DNA from: Spirosoma panaciterrae DSM 21099
GTDB lineage: Bacteria; Bacteroidota; Bacteroidia; Cytophagales; Spirosomataceae
NCBI RefSeq assembly: GCF_000374025.1
Contig: NZ_KB893206.1
Span: 67,466 to 131,465, forward strand
Length of the DNA stretch: 64,000 nucleotides
Direction of reading: 5' to 3'
Below, piece by piece: positions 15,961 to 25,472 of the stretch. Each line of letters starts with the position of its first letter. Position 1 is the first letter of the stretch. The notes under the pieces are model-generated. The model searched no databases. It was not told the DNA's origin and saw only the letters and a list, made by a program, of their open reading frames with translations. Made by a program: the position numbers and the translations under genes.

Positions 15961-18900
15961 CTATTTTTTCAATTCAACCAGAAACTCACGGAATGCTTTT
16001 TCCAGCGCTTGTAAGGCATCCGACAAACCACTGGTATCATTCACTTTGAGTTTCCCTTCGGCAGTTCGGGCAATATCAGCAACACGGGCTACACCGATGG
16101 TTCCGGCACTGCCTTTTAAGGTGTGCAGATGCCCTTTTACCGTTGGTATATCGCCCAGTGAATAGGCCGATAGAGAACCCTCGACCAGTTCGGCGGCTTC
16201 GGTCACAAATTCCTCCATGATACTATCTACCAGATCATGTCCGCCAATGTCACGAAGCTGGCCCACGATTTCAGCGTCGATAATGGGCAGCGCGGGTTCA
16301 GAAGCAACCAGAACGGGTTTGACAGGTTCGGGAGTCGGTGCGGCTTTTACCCGGTTGGCATCCGAAATCTCTTTCACCTTCGCCACCAGACTCTGCGCAC
16401 GGATGGGTTTGGCAATGTAGTCGTCGAGACCCTGGCTGATAAAGCGCTCCCGGTCTTCTTTCATCGAGTAGGCAGTCATGGCCACCACGGTAGGTAGGTC
16501 TTTCCCAAACTGTTCGCGGAGTCGGCGTGTGGTTTCTACCCCATCCATATCGGGCATCTGAATGTCCATAAAAATGACATCGAAGGAAGGTGAAGCTGCT
16601 GATAGTTCACTTTCTTCCCTTTCCTCCATTCTCCTTTTCACCATGTCAATAGCTGCCGGACCGCTATCGGCCGTGGTAACAATACAGCCCGCTTTTCGCA
16701 GAATTTCGCTGGCCACTTTGCGGTTTACGGCATTGTCGTCGACCAGGAGTACATCCGGATGGTAGGTACTGAAGAAATTAGCCAGCGCGATTTCGGCCAC
16801 TTCGGTCGTTTGCTGTGTTGGGCTGATGGCCGTTTCTTTCAGTTCGATGATGAACCAGAAGGTACTACCCATGCCAACGGTCGATTCAACCCCCACTTCT
16901 CCTTTCATCAGATGCGCCAGCTCTTTCGAAATGGCCAGCCCCAGGCCAGTACCGCCAAACGATTTCCGGGATGACGTATCGACCTGGCTAAATGAGTTGA
17001 AAAGCAGATTGATATTTTGGGGCGAAATGCCAATGCCTGAGTCTTTCACCGCCACTCGAATCCGGTTGAATTTCCCCCGTTTGCTAACCAGCGATGCTTC
17101 GACTTCGATGGTGCCATTTTCAGTGAATTTGATGGCGTTGGAGGTCAGGTTCGATAAAATTTGCAGAAGCCGTGTCTGGTCGGCAATCACAAACGTGGGC
17201 AGGTCGGGAGCCAGCTTATAAGTTAGGTCGTTGTTTTTCGAATTGGCCTGCTGCCCAAAGAGGGCAATTAACTTCTCGAAAATCTCCTTAAAGGCAATCG
17301 GGGCTTCGTGGAGTACCATTTTACCCGCTTCGATTTTCGACAGGTCCAGAATGTCGTTCAGAATATTGAGCAGCGTTTCCGAGGATCGTTTGACGGTTTT
17401 TACGTAACTGCGCTGTTCTTCATCGAGTTGGGTGTCGTTGAGCAGGTCGATCATGCCAATGATTCCGTTCATGGGCGTGCGGATTTCATGACTCATATTG
17501 GCCAGAAACTGTTCTTTCACCTTCAGCGAACGCTCGGCTTCGTCTTTAGCCTTTTCCAGTTCGGCCGACTGCCGTTTCAATTCGGTGATATCACGGGCCA
17601 GTACGGCTACCACCGATCCTGTACTGGGGTTGTCGTTCAGCATCAGCATGTTGAACATATATTGCCGTTCGCTGCCGTCTTTCCGGCGCATACTGGCTTC
17701 AAAATTTCGAAGGCTTCGGTTGCGGGCCAGCTTGAACATAGCCCGACGGATGGCCGTCTTGTCGATAAAGAACTGACTGATTTCATGCCCCAGCACTTCG
17801 TCGGGAGTGTAACCCATGCGCTTGAATACCGACGGGCTGATCATGGTGATGCAGCCTTTCCGGTCTACACGGGCGTAGATGTCCTGGAGGTTTTCGAAAA
17901 TACCCCGGAATTTCTCTTCACTCTGGCGGGTTGCGATTTCGGCCTGCCGGCGGTTGGTGATATTTCGGGCAATACCCGAAACTTCTTCGATAACTCCACC
18001 CGCCAGTAAAATAGGGTTAAGATGAAATTCAAAGTAGGATTCCCCGCCGGGAGTCATGAAATGCAGCTCGAAATTCTGCGGATGACCATGAAAAGCCTGT
18101 CGATACCGCTCTTCCAACCGTTTCAGATTTTCGTCGCCAATCATTCGCCAGCCCAGATTGGTAATGTTGGCCTGAATGGGGGGCGTTCCATTCGTTTGAT
18201 AATCGATCAGTCGTGCATAGTTTTTGTTATAGGAAGTCAGATGCAGCGCTTTGTTGACCGACCAGATCAGGTAGGTACTGCTGTCGAAAATGGCGTTCAA
18301 ACGGGCATTCTGTTGATCGAGCCGGGCTTCCGACTGTTTCCGGGCAATGGCCAGTGCTACCTGTCCCGAAATAAATTCCAGCAATTCCAGGTCGCGGGGG
18401 CCGTAGGTCTGGGCATCATCGTACGATTTTACCCCAATGATCCCTGTAATTTCGTCGCCGATCCGAAGCGGGGCCGTCAGCATCACCTGGGGTTGTTGCT
18501 GACCATACAGGTCGATGTTGTGCTGATCGGCCAACTGGCGGATGTCGCGCTCGTACAGGAACAGTGGTTTGTTGGCCCGGATGGTGTACTCAATAATGCC
18601 ATTGCCCAGCTTCCGCTTGGTGAATCGCATGGCACTACCGAAATACTCATCGACATAATACGGGAAAGACAGATAGGTTTTGGTCGCGTCGTACAGCGCA
18701 ATGAAAAAATTGCGGGCGTCGATAATGTTCCCTAGTTCTTCATGAATCTTATGGTAAAGTTCACTGAGATTCGGGGTATTGATGGTCCAGTTGGCGATGC
18801 TGTAATAAAGCTTCTGCGATTTTTCGGCGCGGATTTTGCCGGTTGTGTCGTGCAGAATACAACGGAACGTGGTTGGGCGACCGTTATCGAAGCGGCAGTT

Positions 18901-19659
18901 GACGCTTCCTGACAAGAAGAGCGTTTTGCCGGACTTACTCCGAAAAACGGTTTCGACATAAGGCAGTTTGTCGCCTTCCTGAATCCGTTTGAGCAGGCCG
19001 AGCGTACTTTCTGCGTAATCGGGATGAAGAACGTCGCGTAGGTTGAGGGCCGAAATCTCTTCGGAGTTGTAACCCAGAACTTCGCGCCAGGCCCGGTTTA
19101 CAAAAATGAACTTGCCATCGAGCGTCAGAAGCTGAATCAGGTCGGAGGTGTTATCGACCAGGTCCTGCAACTGCGCGTTGGTATTCGATAAAGCCGAGGC
19201 TACACGTCGTTTGTTGGTAACGTCTTCGCCGATAACGGTAAATGAGTAGACGCCACCTTCTTTACTGTTGGTAATAACCGAGTTGATCTGTACGCTACGG
19301 AGAGCGCCACTCCGGGCCAGCAGCGTAATTTCGCGAAGATCGGGAAAACTATCTTTGACCAGGGCCTCTTCAAAGTCGATTTCAAGCCGGGCCCGGTCGG
19401 CCGGAGGAATCAGTACATCGAAGAAATTTTGTCCGATAATGTCGTCCGGTTGCCAGGCAGTAACGCGGTATGTATACGGATTGGCATAGCTAAGGGTTCC
19501 ATCTCGCTGGATGGTCAGGCCTACCAGATTGAGTTGGTCAACCGTCTGTCTGACATCGAATAGGGGTTGGGCGTCGGTCAGGGGTTGGCCGTCGCGCTCA
19601 TGATGGAGCCGTTGGATTTCAGCCACTAACTCGTCTTTTGTTTTTGCAGACCAGCGCAT
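15961..19659 (-). CDS. Hybrid sensor histidine kinase (PAS, GAF, HisKA, HATPase, REC, Hpt)
   Basis: A 1232-residue cytosolic phosphorelay protein. Order: PAS (about 40-160), PAS (about 165-290), GAF (about 300-450, with RNFFIALYDATKTYLSFPYY), two more PAS (about 460-710), HisKA with FLANMSHEIRTPMNG (His near 723), HATPase_c with KDSGIGISPQN and FGGTGLGLAISKEL, a receiver with VLLVDDNAVNRKVA and the phospho-Asp in IFMDIQMPDMDGVE (near 1030), and a C-terminal Hpt domain with HLHTLKGSAGTIG (His near 1178). No membrane helix is present. All phosphorelay residues are intact. No partner regulator is adjacent, so the output is unknown. It appears monocistronic. Confidence 0.95.
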   Translation of the reverse strand: MRWSAKTKDELVAEIQRLHHERDGQPLTDAQPLFDVRQTVDQLNLVGLTIQRDGTLSYANPYTYRVTAWQPDDIIGQNFFDVLIPPADRARLEIDFEEALVKDSFPDLREITLLARSGALRSVQINSVITNSKEGGVYSFTVIGEDVTNKRRVASALSNTNAQLQDLVDNTSDLIQLLTLDGKFIFVNRAWREVLGYNSEEISALNLRDVLHPDYAESTLGLLKRIQEGDKLPYVETVFRSKSGKTLFLSGSVNCRFDNGRPTTFRCILHDTTGKIRAEKSQKLYYSIANWTINTPNLSELYHKIHEELGNIIDARNFFIALYDATKTYLSFPYYVDEYFGSAMRFTKRKLGNGIIEYTIRANKPLFLYERDIRQLADQHNIDLYGQQQPQVMLTAPLRIGDEITGIIGVKSYDDAQTYGPRDLELLEFISGQVALAIARKQSEARLDQQNARLNAIFDSSTYLIWSVNKALHLTSYNKNYARLIDYQTNGTPPIQANITNLGWRMIGDENLKRLEERYRQAFHGHPQNFELHFMTPGGESYFEFHLNPILLAGGVIEEVSGIARNITNRRQAEIATRQSEEKFRGIFENLQDIYARVDRKGCITMISPSVFKRMGYTPDEVLGHEISQFFIDKTAIRRAMFKLARNRSLRNFEASMRRKDGSERQYMFNMLMLNDNPSTGSVVAVLARDITELKRQSAELEKAKDEAERSLKVKEQFLANMSHEIRTPMNGIIGMIDLLNDTQLDEEQRSYVKTVKRSSETLLNILNDILDLSKIEAGKMVLHEAPIAFKEIFEKLIALFGQQANSKNNDLTYKLAPDLPTFVIADQTRLLQILSNLTSNAIKFTENGTIEVEASLVSKRGKFNRIRVAVKDSGIGISPQNINLLFNSFSQVDTSSRKSFGGTGLGLAISKELAHLMKGEVGVESTVGMGSTFWFIIELKETAISPTQQTTEVAEIALANFFSTYHPDVLLVDDNAVNRKVASEILRKAGCIVTTADSGPAAIDMVKRRMEEREESELSAASPSFDVIFMDIQMPDMDGVETTRRLREQFGKDLPTVVAMTAYSMKEDRERFISQGLDDYIAKPIRAQSLVAKVKEISDANRVKAAPTPEPVKPVLVASEPALPIIDAEIVGQLRDIGGHDLVDSIMEEFVTEAAELVEGSLSAYSLGDIPTVKGHLHTLKGSAGTIGVARVADIARTAEGKLKVNDTSGLSDALQALEKAFREFLVELKK

Positions 19660-19862
19660 GTAGGGTAAGGAAGTTGATATGTCGTCTGACTTGTTAAATT
19701 TACAAAAAAAGCTGCTTTTTGACTAGTGCTAACGAATCGGTTAGAAATAGATGTTGCCTATAAGACCCGTATCTGGCCGATTCGTCATTCTATTTTCGGC
19801 AACGTTTTAATCCCTATAATTTGTCGATGTGGGCATAAGGTCTGATAAAATTATCAACGACT

Positions 19863-21260
19863 ATGAAAAAGATCACCGTATGGATTGGGTATTTGCTCAG
19901 TGTATGGCTGTTCGTTACCTGCCATCGTTCGGAAGTAGAACCCGCTCCTTTTCTGGATGGTTCTCCGCGTATTAAATCCATTTCTTTTTCGGGAATTTCA
20001 TCGGACCAGATAGCCATCGACCAATCGACGCGGACCATCTGGGTAACCATGCCTGCCCAACTACCCGACTATATCGATATTCGTATGGAGTTGGCAGATA
20101 ATGCCGAATGGGTCAACAAACAGTCGGGCATTAAAGGGAGTGGTTTATTTGGCTGCGATACCTGTTCGCGTATTGACCTGACCGAAAAAAACGCCAGGGC
20201 CAGCCAGAGCGTTTATGCCTATCAGATCAGGCGCAAGCCCTCGGCTCCCTTGCAGGTGGGTGCGCTGACTGTCCCGCTAGCTTACAACATCCGGAATGAA
20301 AACGGTATGGACTTAGCCATTCCGATGCTGAATTTGTACGGAAACAGGCTGCCCAGAGAAGCCCGACTGACGCACGACAAAACGGGTGAAACGGTAGTGG
20401 TGAAACGGGATTCGGCTTTGTCGTGGCTCTATCCTGATTCGTACCGGATTCACTACAGCGACCATACGAACCAGCTAGCCCTTTATTTGTATGATGCAAA
20501 CGTGCTGCCGGGGAGCTATCATATCGAACTGGTGCTGGATGACAATTCGACACTTAAGGTGCCCCAGCCCGTTGTCGTAACACAGGGCACGGCGGCATTC
20601 AGGTATGAGTCGGAGCCGTATCTGGCGTACAGAAAAAAAGAGTTTGGCTATCGGGTAGCTGTAGGACACGTTCTGACGGTGGATGGTTATAACTTGTTTG
20701 AAGGGTCCGTTGCCATCGAGTGGGTCGATAATCAGAACAATGTTATCAAACCGTCGGGGCTTCGATTTGATCGGTATGGCCGTCAGGTTCAGATTCCCGT
20801 TCCGGTGGGTCTCCTGCCGGGTCAGTACAGCATGCGGGTTTGGCAGAATGCGGTCAAATTGCCTTATACCTATTGTTTGCGGGTAAACGTGACAAGCGAC
20901 GATACCGAACGACCCATCATAGGCACGATTGGCGATGATTCGGCTCCCTGCTCCCTCAACGCGCCAGTTCCCGTCCAGCGGGGGATGCGGATAAATTTTT
21001 CGTCCAGTCAGAAGCAGCAGGTGATAAATGGGGTCTATCAAACGGCGAGGCTGAAGCTTACGGCCGTTTCCGGCAAAGAGCTATATTACGCTCCAGTTGC
21101 GCCCTATGATGAGCGAAGAGGCTGGGACCCGGCCGAATCGGTTACGATCCCGACCACCATACCACCCGGTCTTTACTCCGTTACTTTACAGATTGTCGAT
21201 GATGGTAAAAGTGTTTTAGCCGAAAGTGAGCCATATGGCCGGATTATTGATGTAAAGTAA
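19863..21260 (+). CDS. Exported lipoprotein with IPT/TIG-like beta domains
   Basis: A 465-residue protein with a signal peptide ending LFVTCHRSE, a fair lipobox. The body is beta-rich: an N-terminal part (IKSISFSGISSDQIAIDQ, with the look of a DUF5018/IPT-type domain) followed by segments such as YRVAVGHVLTVDGYNLFEG, which resemble IPT/TIG cell-surface folds. No catalytic motif is visible. It is first in a four-gene plus-strand run (19863-23833) of exported proteins. Likely outer-membrane or periplasmic structural or binding protein; function unknown. Confidence 0.75.
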   Translation: MKKITVWIGYLLSVWLFVTCHRSEVEPAPFLDGSPRIKSISFSGISSDQIAIDQSTRTIWVTMPAQLPDYIDIRMELADNAEWVNKQSGIKGSGLFGCDTCSRIDLTEKNARASQSVYAYQIRRKPSAPLQVGALTVPLAYNIRNENGMDLAIPMLNLYGNRLPREARLTHDKTGETVVVKRDSALSWLYPDSYRIHYSDHTNQLALYLYDANVLPGSYHIELVLDDNSTLKVPQPVVVTQGTAAFRYESEPYLAYRKKEFGYRVAVGHVLTVDGYNLFEGSVAIEWVDNQNNVIKPSGLRFDRYGRQVQIPVPVGLLPGQYSMRVWQNAVKLPYTYCLRVNVTSDDTERPIIGTIGDDSAPCSLNAPVPVQRGMRINFSSSQKQQVINGVYQTARLKLTAVSGKELYYAPVAPYDERRGWDPAESVTIPTTIPPGLYSVTLQIVDDGKSVLAESEPYGRIIDVK

Positions 21261-21316
21261 TGGATGGTCTTCATTGCGTAATTACTGTTTATTTTGTCAT
21301 GTTTTAGTGACTAGCT

Positions 21317-21652
21317 ATGCAACATCGCTTTATCTGTTTACTGGTTTGTCTGGTCACCGTAGCCTGCGAACCCTTTGATCTGGAAAAAAAGAATTTCCCG
21401 GTATGCGCCAAACCGTCGGCATCCATTGGGTACACGGCTGGTACACTGGATGTGACTTTTTTTCTGGAAAACCCACAAGGCAATATTGGGGCTGTAGGCT
21501 GGGACCCCGGCGACAACAAAGGGAAAAACCGGGTTGGAACGCGGGTAACCTATACCTACGATAAACCCGGTACCTATACCGTCACGCTTACGCTCGCTAA
21601 TTCGTGCGACGATCAATTTTCAACCACCCGACAAATTACCGTTAGCAATTAA
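21317..21652 (+). CDS. Small PKD-domain lipoprotein
   Basis: The 111-residue product has a signal peptide with lipobox VTVAC (Cys17) and a single PKD-like beta-sandwich: VGWDPGDNKGKN, then VTYTYDKPGTYTVTLTLAN. PKD domains mediate protein or carbohydrate contacts in surface proteins. Its stop is 4 bases before the next gene, so it is co-transcribed with the Glu-Pro-rich membrane protein. Confidence 0.85.
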   Translation: MQHRFICLLVCLVTVACEPFDLEKKNFPVCAKPSASIGYTAGTLDVTFFLENPQGNIGAVGWDPGDNKGKNRVGTRVTYTYDKPGTYTVTLTLANSCDDQFSTTRQITVSN

Positions 21653-21655
21653 CTT

Positions 21656-22939
21656 ATGATGCGCCTATTTTTACTCCTCTGCTTTACCTGTTTGCTGGTT
21701 TTGTCGGGCCGGGCGCAGGAGCGTGTTCGCCATGTGCGGATACGCGTAGTCGATTCGTCGCAGCTCGAAATTCAGTATGATCTGATTAATGCTAAACCCG
21801 GCGATTCAGTCTATTTTGAGATGCGTAGTCGGTTACGAGGATCGTTGCGTATCCTGCCCGAATTTGTACAGGGCGACTGGGGGGCTAATGTTCCGGCTGG
21901 GTCCGATCGGCGTATCATCTGGGATGCATTGGCCAATGGCTATTCGCTGAATGAAGAAGTGCAGGCCAGAGTATTCGTTCGAACCAACACAGGAGCAGTG
22001 ACTACGCCCGCACAGGCTGAGCCGACGCAGTCCGTTGTAACGCAAACGACCCCGGCCACCAGCCCAAAGCCAACGCCTGTTTCGCCCAAACCAGCCTCGA
22101 CTAAGCCGGTTGCTACTACAGAGCCGAAACCAGAACCCACAGCGCCCGTGTCGGTAACGTCGACCCCAGTGGCGTCCAGAAAGCCTAAACGGGTCGCCCC
22201 CCCTAAGCGTTCTATTTTTGCGGCCGACAGCGTTCAGGCTGAGCCAACGCCCATAACCTCAAACCCGGCTTCTCAAGCCCCCGCATCGCAAACCGTAGTG
22301 GTTACTCAGCGTGTTGAAGCCGTCAAGACTGAACCCGCGAAGGTTGAGCCTGCCCGAGTCGAACCCGTAAAATCTGAACCTGCAAAAGTTGAGCCCGTAA
22401 ACGTAGAACCCGCCAAACCTGAGTTGACCAAGGCTGAACCGACAACAGTGGCGTCGAATACTGTGGTCACCAGTTCAGGGGCTTCGGCAGTGGATACAAC
22501 CCATCGGCCCAAAACGCGTTATGCAGGTCCTGCGTGGGCGCTGTTGTCGGCAGTAGCACCCGGAGTCGGAAATATTTTTGTACAAACCCCTAAACCTAAA
22601 ATTGGCTTACGGCCTCTACTAGCCATTGGCTGCTATGGGTTAGTAGCCTATGGGCTGATCGAACGGCAAAAATCGCGGGATGAGTATGCGATTTATGAGC
22701 AGCAGAAGAATGTAAAAGAAGGCGATCCCTACTACCAGACGGCCAATGAACACTACCATCGGTATTGGCTGGCGACCCGGGGAGCAGCCGTCGTTGCGGT
22801 TGCCGATGTAATTCTGACAATCATAAAAGGAGTTCGGAATAATCAGATCCAGAAAGAAGCGCAGCGGTATCAGAGTATCAGGATTCGGCCGGGGCTTCAG
22901 GCCGGACAGCCGACCGTTGTGTTACGATACAAGTTTTAA
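21656..22939 (+). CDS. Exported Glu-Pro-repeat protein with C-terminal membrane helices
   Basis: A 427-residue protein. Signal peptide (residues 1-20), a beta domain at about 22-105 (IEYDLIN-like fold with GSDRRIIWDALANGYSLNEE) of a type common at the N-terminus of Bacteroidota exported proteins, then a long Thr/Pro linker and a degenerate repeat EPAKVEP/EPARVEP/EPVKSEP at about 223-262, then two hydrophobic segments (about 285-330 and 372-395). The repeat looks like a rigid spacer that could cross the periplasm, as in TonB. No TonB C-terminal domain is present. Function unknown; a link between envelope layers is plausible. Confidence 0.7.
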   Translation: MMRLFLLLCFTCLLVLSGRAQERVRHVRIRVVDSSQLEIQYDLINAKPGDSVYFEMRSRLRGSLRILPEFVQGDWGANVPAGSDRRIIWDALANGYSLNEEVQARVFVRTNTGAVTTPAQAEPTQSVVTQTTPATSPKPTPVSPKPASTKPVATTEPKPEPTAPVSVTSTPVASRKPKRVAPPKRSIFAADSVQAEPTPITSNPASQAPASQTVVVTQRVEAVKTEPAKVEPARVEPVKSEPAKVEPVNVEPAKPELTKAEPTTVASNTVVTSSGASAVDTTHRPKTRYAGPAWALLSAVAPGVGNIFVQTPKPKIGLRPLLAIGCYGLVAYGLIERQKSRDEYAIYEQQKNVKEGDPYYQTANEHYHRYWLATRGAAVVAVADVILTIIKGVRNNQIQKEAQRYQSIRIRPGLQAGQPTVVLRYKF

Positions 22940-23025
22940 AGAGCAAACGAGTGAATAAACGCATCCGTTAGGGTTGCTTCGACTCACGCGTTCACTCGTT
23001 TGCTCATTCACTTTTTCGCTCTTTA
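22937..23025. repeat. Inverted repeat with GAGTGAA/GAGCAAA words
   Basis: Arms GAGCAAACGAGTGAA (22941-22955) and TTCACTCGTTTGCTC (22991-23005) are perfect over 15 bp; outer TAAAGAGC (22937-22944) and GCTCTTTA (23018-23025) also pair. It starts at the stop of the upstream gene and ends 5 bases before the next start codon, so it fills the whole gap between two same-strand genes. Confidence 0.85.
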
Positions 23026-23029
23026 GTTT

Positions 23030-23833
23030 ATGCGTTTGATTCTGACAGTGAGCCTTATAGCGCTTATTTCGACTACCAGTCTGGCGCAGTCGGCAGGACG
23101 GCGGCCGAAGTCGACTACCTATTCAGCCTCCAGTGAGTGGCAAAAAGTGACGCTCAAACAAACAACCCGGCTCACGGCCAACTCGTCGGCATTGCCTACC
23201 CAATCGGTGAAGGAGCGGGTGGCCCCGGCCTCTGTTCCACCATCTACAACCGATGGGTCTGACTTTCGGCCTGCGTTTACGGGCGATTTTTCAACGAATC
23301 GTAACGGCTGGCGGGCTGGCAACCAGGGGGATTACTACTACCAGATTGGTTTAGGACGCTACAGCATTCGCAAGCGAAATGCCAGCACACAGAAAACGGC
23401 CTTTAGTGCAGTTGAACTGCCTGGCAACATCAACCTCAATAAAGCGGATTACTTTACGATTAAAGTGGATGTATTGGCGGATTCGGGGCAGGTACCAACG
23501 GGCGGTATACTCTTTGGAGTCAAAGATTCGCTGAATTACTCGGCCTTTACCTTAAACGGGAAAGGTGAAGTGTCCATTATGCGGATCGCCAATGGGCAAA
23601 CCTTCAGTGATTATATGCCGGGCGACTTTTTTATGCCGGGAGTAGCTGTCGATAAAAACCGAAATCGACTCATCGTTCGACGGAAGGGCGACGAGCTTCA
23701 TTTTTATATAAATGAGCAGGAGATTCGGAGTAGTCCCTATTTATTTAAAATGCTTCCCGGAAACGGAATCGGCCTGACCTCGTCGGGCTACTGGACTTCC
23801 TTTCAGAAGCTCATCGTTACACTGGGGATGTAA
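23030..23833 (+). CDS. Secreted protein with concanavalin/LamG-like domain
   Basis: A 267-residue protein with a signal peptide cut near SLAQSAG, a low-complexity linker to about residue 80, and one beta-sandwich domain: FSTNRNGWRAGNQGDYYYQIG, FTIKVDVLADSG, GGILFGVKDSLNYSAFTLNG, GNGIGLTSSGYWTSFQKLIV. This is the layout of lectin/glucanase-type folds used for binding carbohydrates. No catalytic acids are recognised. Last gene of the plus-strand run; it converges with the WG-repeat protein gene. Confidence 0.75.
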   Translation: MRLILTVSLIALISTTSLAQSAGRRPKSTTYSASSEWQKVTLKQTTRLTANSSALPTQSVKERVAPASVPPSTTDGSDFRPAFTGDFSTNRNGWRAGNQGDYYYQIGLGRYSIRKRNASTQKTAFSAVELPGNINLNKADYFTIKVDVLADSGQVPTGGILFGVKDSLNYSAFTLNGKGEVSIMRIANGQTFSDYMPGDFFMPGVAVDKNRNRLIVRRKGDELHFYINEQEIRSSPYLFKMLPGNGIGLTSSGYWTSFQKLIVTLGM

Positions 23834-23887
23834 GTGAGTCATTGATGGTCAGTGAAAGGTTGGGACGTAACGACCAGCGAGATCGAC

Positions 23888-25315
23888 CTAGTTTCTAATC
23901 TGCTCGCCGTTTCGATTGATGGTCAGGAGCTGACCGTTGAGGAATACAGAGGCCGTATTGCCCCGGAAAGGCGTAACCGCTTCGTATTCGGGTTTGATGA
24001 CCCATTCGTCATCTGCGTTGATGTATCCCCATCGGCCGTGGCTACGGGCGCGTCGCCAGCCTCGTTCATCGGCGCCTAGTTCTACTTTGTCGAAAGGTTT
24101 ATCGCCAAAAGACTCTTCATATTTACCCTGGCGGGCATCGGCGGGGGTAGCGGGCTGTGATTCGGGCTCCGGCGGATTCATATCTGCATCTGTCGGTTTA
24201 GCTTTAGGCCTGGTATCGGCCTTTGTTTCCTGATTAGCGGCTACCGTCTGCTCTTCGGGGCTCTCAGTTGGGGGAGCTGTGGCTTCGGTCGACGTGGCTT
24301 CTTTTTCTGGCTCAGAAACGTCGGAATAAGACCGCGTTTCGGTTGATCGGTCGTTGGGGATGGAAGAGGTACTCCGTTCGGTTTTTGACTTTGGACGTGG
24401 TTCGTCGGGACGGGAATTGCTGCTTTTGATAAACCAGTAGATGAGTGCCAGCAGCAGCAAGGCGAACAAAACCCCATAAATACCACTGCGGTCGCGGGGA
24501 ATAACCTCAACCCGAACGGTGCTCAGCGGATTGTCATTGGCATCGAAGAGGGTATAATCCGTACTTTTTGAGGGTTTTACCCAACCTCGATTTTTGGGAG
24601 ACAGCCCTTCGCCCAGATCATCGATTGTAACGGCCAGCAGATTCTCAACCTCCCATTCCAGCGTTACGGTTTGCCCCTGACGGATGCGAGCGGGCGTTGC
24701 GGTAAATGCCCGAACAATAGGGGCCGGTTCGGTGGGTACCGATGGCGCTTGATAGACCGGAGGGTCAACAACAACGGGCGCTGGCGGAACGGGCGTGTTG
24801 ACGACCGGCGCTGAAAGGGTAGAGCGGATGGGCTCAGGGTCAATAACCTTCGGCTCAATGACGACCGGCTCCCGATTGATCAGTCGGTCAAATTCGTTCG
24901 GTACAACAGGCGGGGCACTGGTAACGGGTGGCGATGGAACCGGCTGTTCGGTTGGTTTGGGAGTAGGGTCAGGGGGTGGGGCGAGCCGTTTCAATACCGT
25001 GGGTACCCAACGATTCTTGACGAAATCAGGGGATAGCTTCAGTGACGTAGCGGCATTAACGATCTGGGCCAAATCCTGATCATAGAATTGGCTCCGGGAG
25101 GGTTGGGCCATCCGGGCAATACGTGCTTGTATATTTTGAAACAGCAGACTGTTGTTCGCTACATCCTGACTGATGTCGGTTGCCCGTTTTTGCGCATCAG
25201 CCAGCGAAAGGCCCGCCCGTTGGGCATCCTGAAGATAGCCATTGGTTCGCCAAACATCAGGGCCGTCGAGCACAATGGCTTCTCGAAGTCGGTCAATCAG
25301 TTCGGATTCTGTCAT
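23888..25315 (-). CDS. Membrane protein with Ig-like domain and WG repeat
   Basis: A 475-residue protein without signal peptide. Residues 1-105 are helical and soluble (MTESELIDRLREAI, then DAQKRATDISQDVANN). A Pro-rich linker leads to an Ig-like domain (about 202-272: TPARIRQGQTVTLEWEVENL, SKSTDYTLFDAND). One transmembrane helix (about 279-299) follows, then about 115 low-complexity polar residues, and a C-terminal WG beta-repeat (SHGRWGYINADDEWVIKPEYEAVTPF). Placing the N-terminus in the cytosol would put the Ig domain there too, unusual for this fold. Its strand and its domain type (TM plus extended linkers) resemble the cytoskeletal operon downstream, so a shared role is possible but unproven. 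Confidence 0.75.
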   Translation of the reverse strand: MTESELIDRLREAIVLDGPDVWRTNGYLQDAQRAGLSLADAQKRATDISQDVANNSLLFQNIQARIARMAQPSRSQFYDQDLAQIVNAATSLKLSPDFVKNRWVPTVLKRLAPPPDPTPKPTEQPVPSPPVTSAPPVVPNEFDRLINREPVVIEPKVIDPEPIRSTLSAPVVNTPVPPAPVVVDPPVYQAPSVPTEPAPIVRAFTATPARIRQGQTVTLEWEVENLLAVTIDDLGEGLSPKNRGWVKPSKSTDYTLFDANDNPLSTVRVEVIPRDRSGIYGVLFALLLLALIYWFIKSSNSRPDEPRPKSKTERSTSSIPNDRSTETRSYSDVSEPEKEATSTEATAPPTESPEEQTVAANQETKADTRPKAKPTDADMNPPEPESQPATPADARQGKYEESFGDKPFDKVELGADERGWRRARSHGRWGYINADDEWVIKPEYEAVTPFRGNTASVFLNGQLLTINRNGEQIRN

Positions 25316-25358
25316 TGTCTATAAAAATTTGTCAGGGAGGGTCAGATGTTGATCAAAT

Positions 25359-25451
25359 AATAGTCAGGAATTATCAGCCATAACCAGAAGTTGTTAACTA
25401 GTTCGCAATTAGCGAACGACTTCTGACTATATCTGACAATTCCTGACTATT
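25359..25451. repeat. Nested inverted repeat upstream of WG-repeat gene
   Basis: Outer arms AATAGTCAGGAATT (25359-25372) and AATTCCTGACTATT (25438-25451) are perfect. Inside are CAGAAG/CTTCTG and a perfect hairpin GTTCGC-AATTA-GCGAAC (25401-25417). The TGAC-rich words recur at 33881-33981. It fills the gap between two minus-strand genes. Confidence 0.8.
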
Positions 25452-25472
25452 TATAGTTTAAAACAACAAAAA

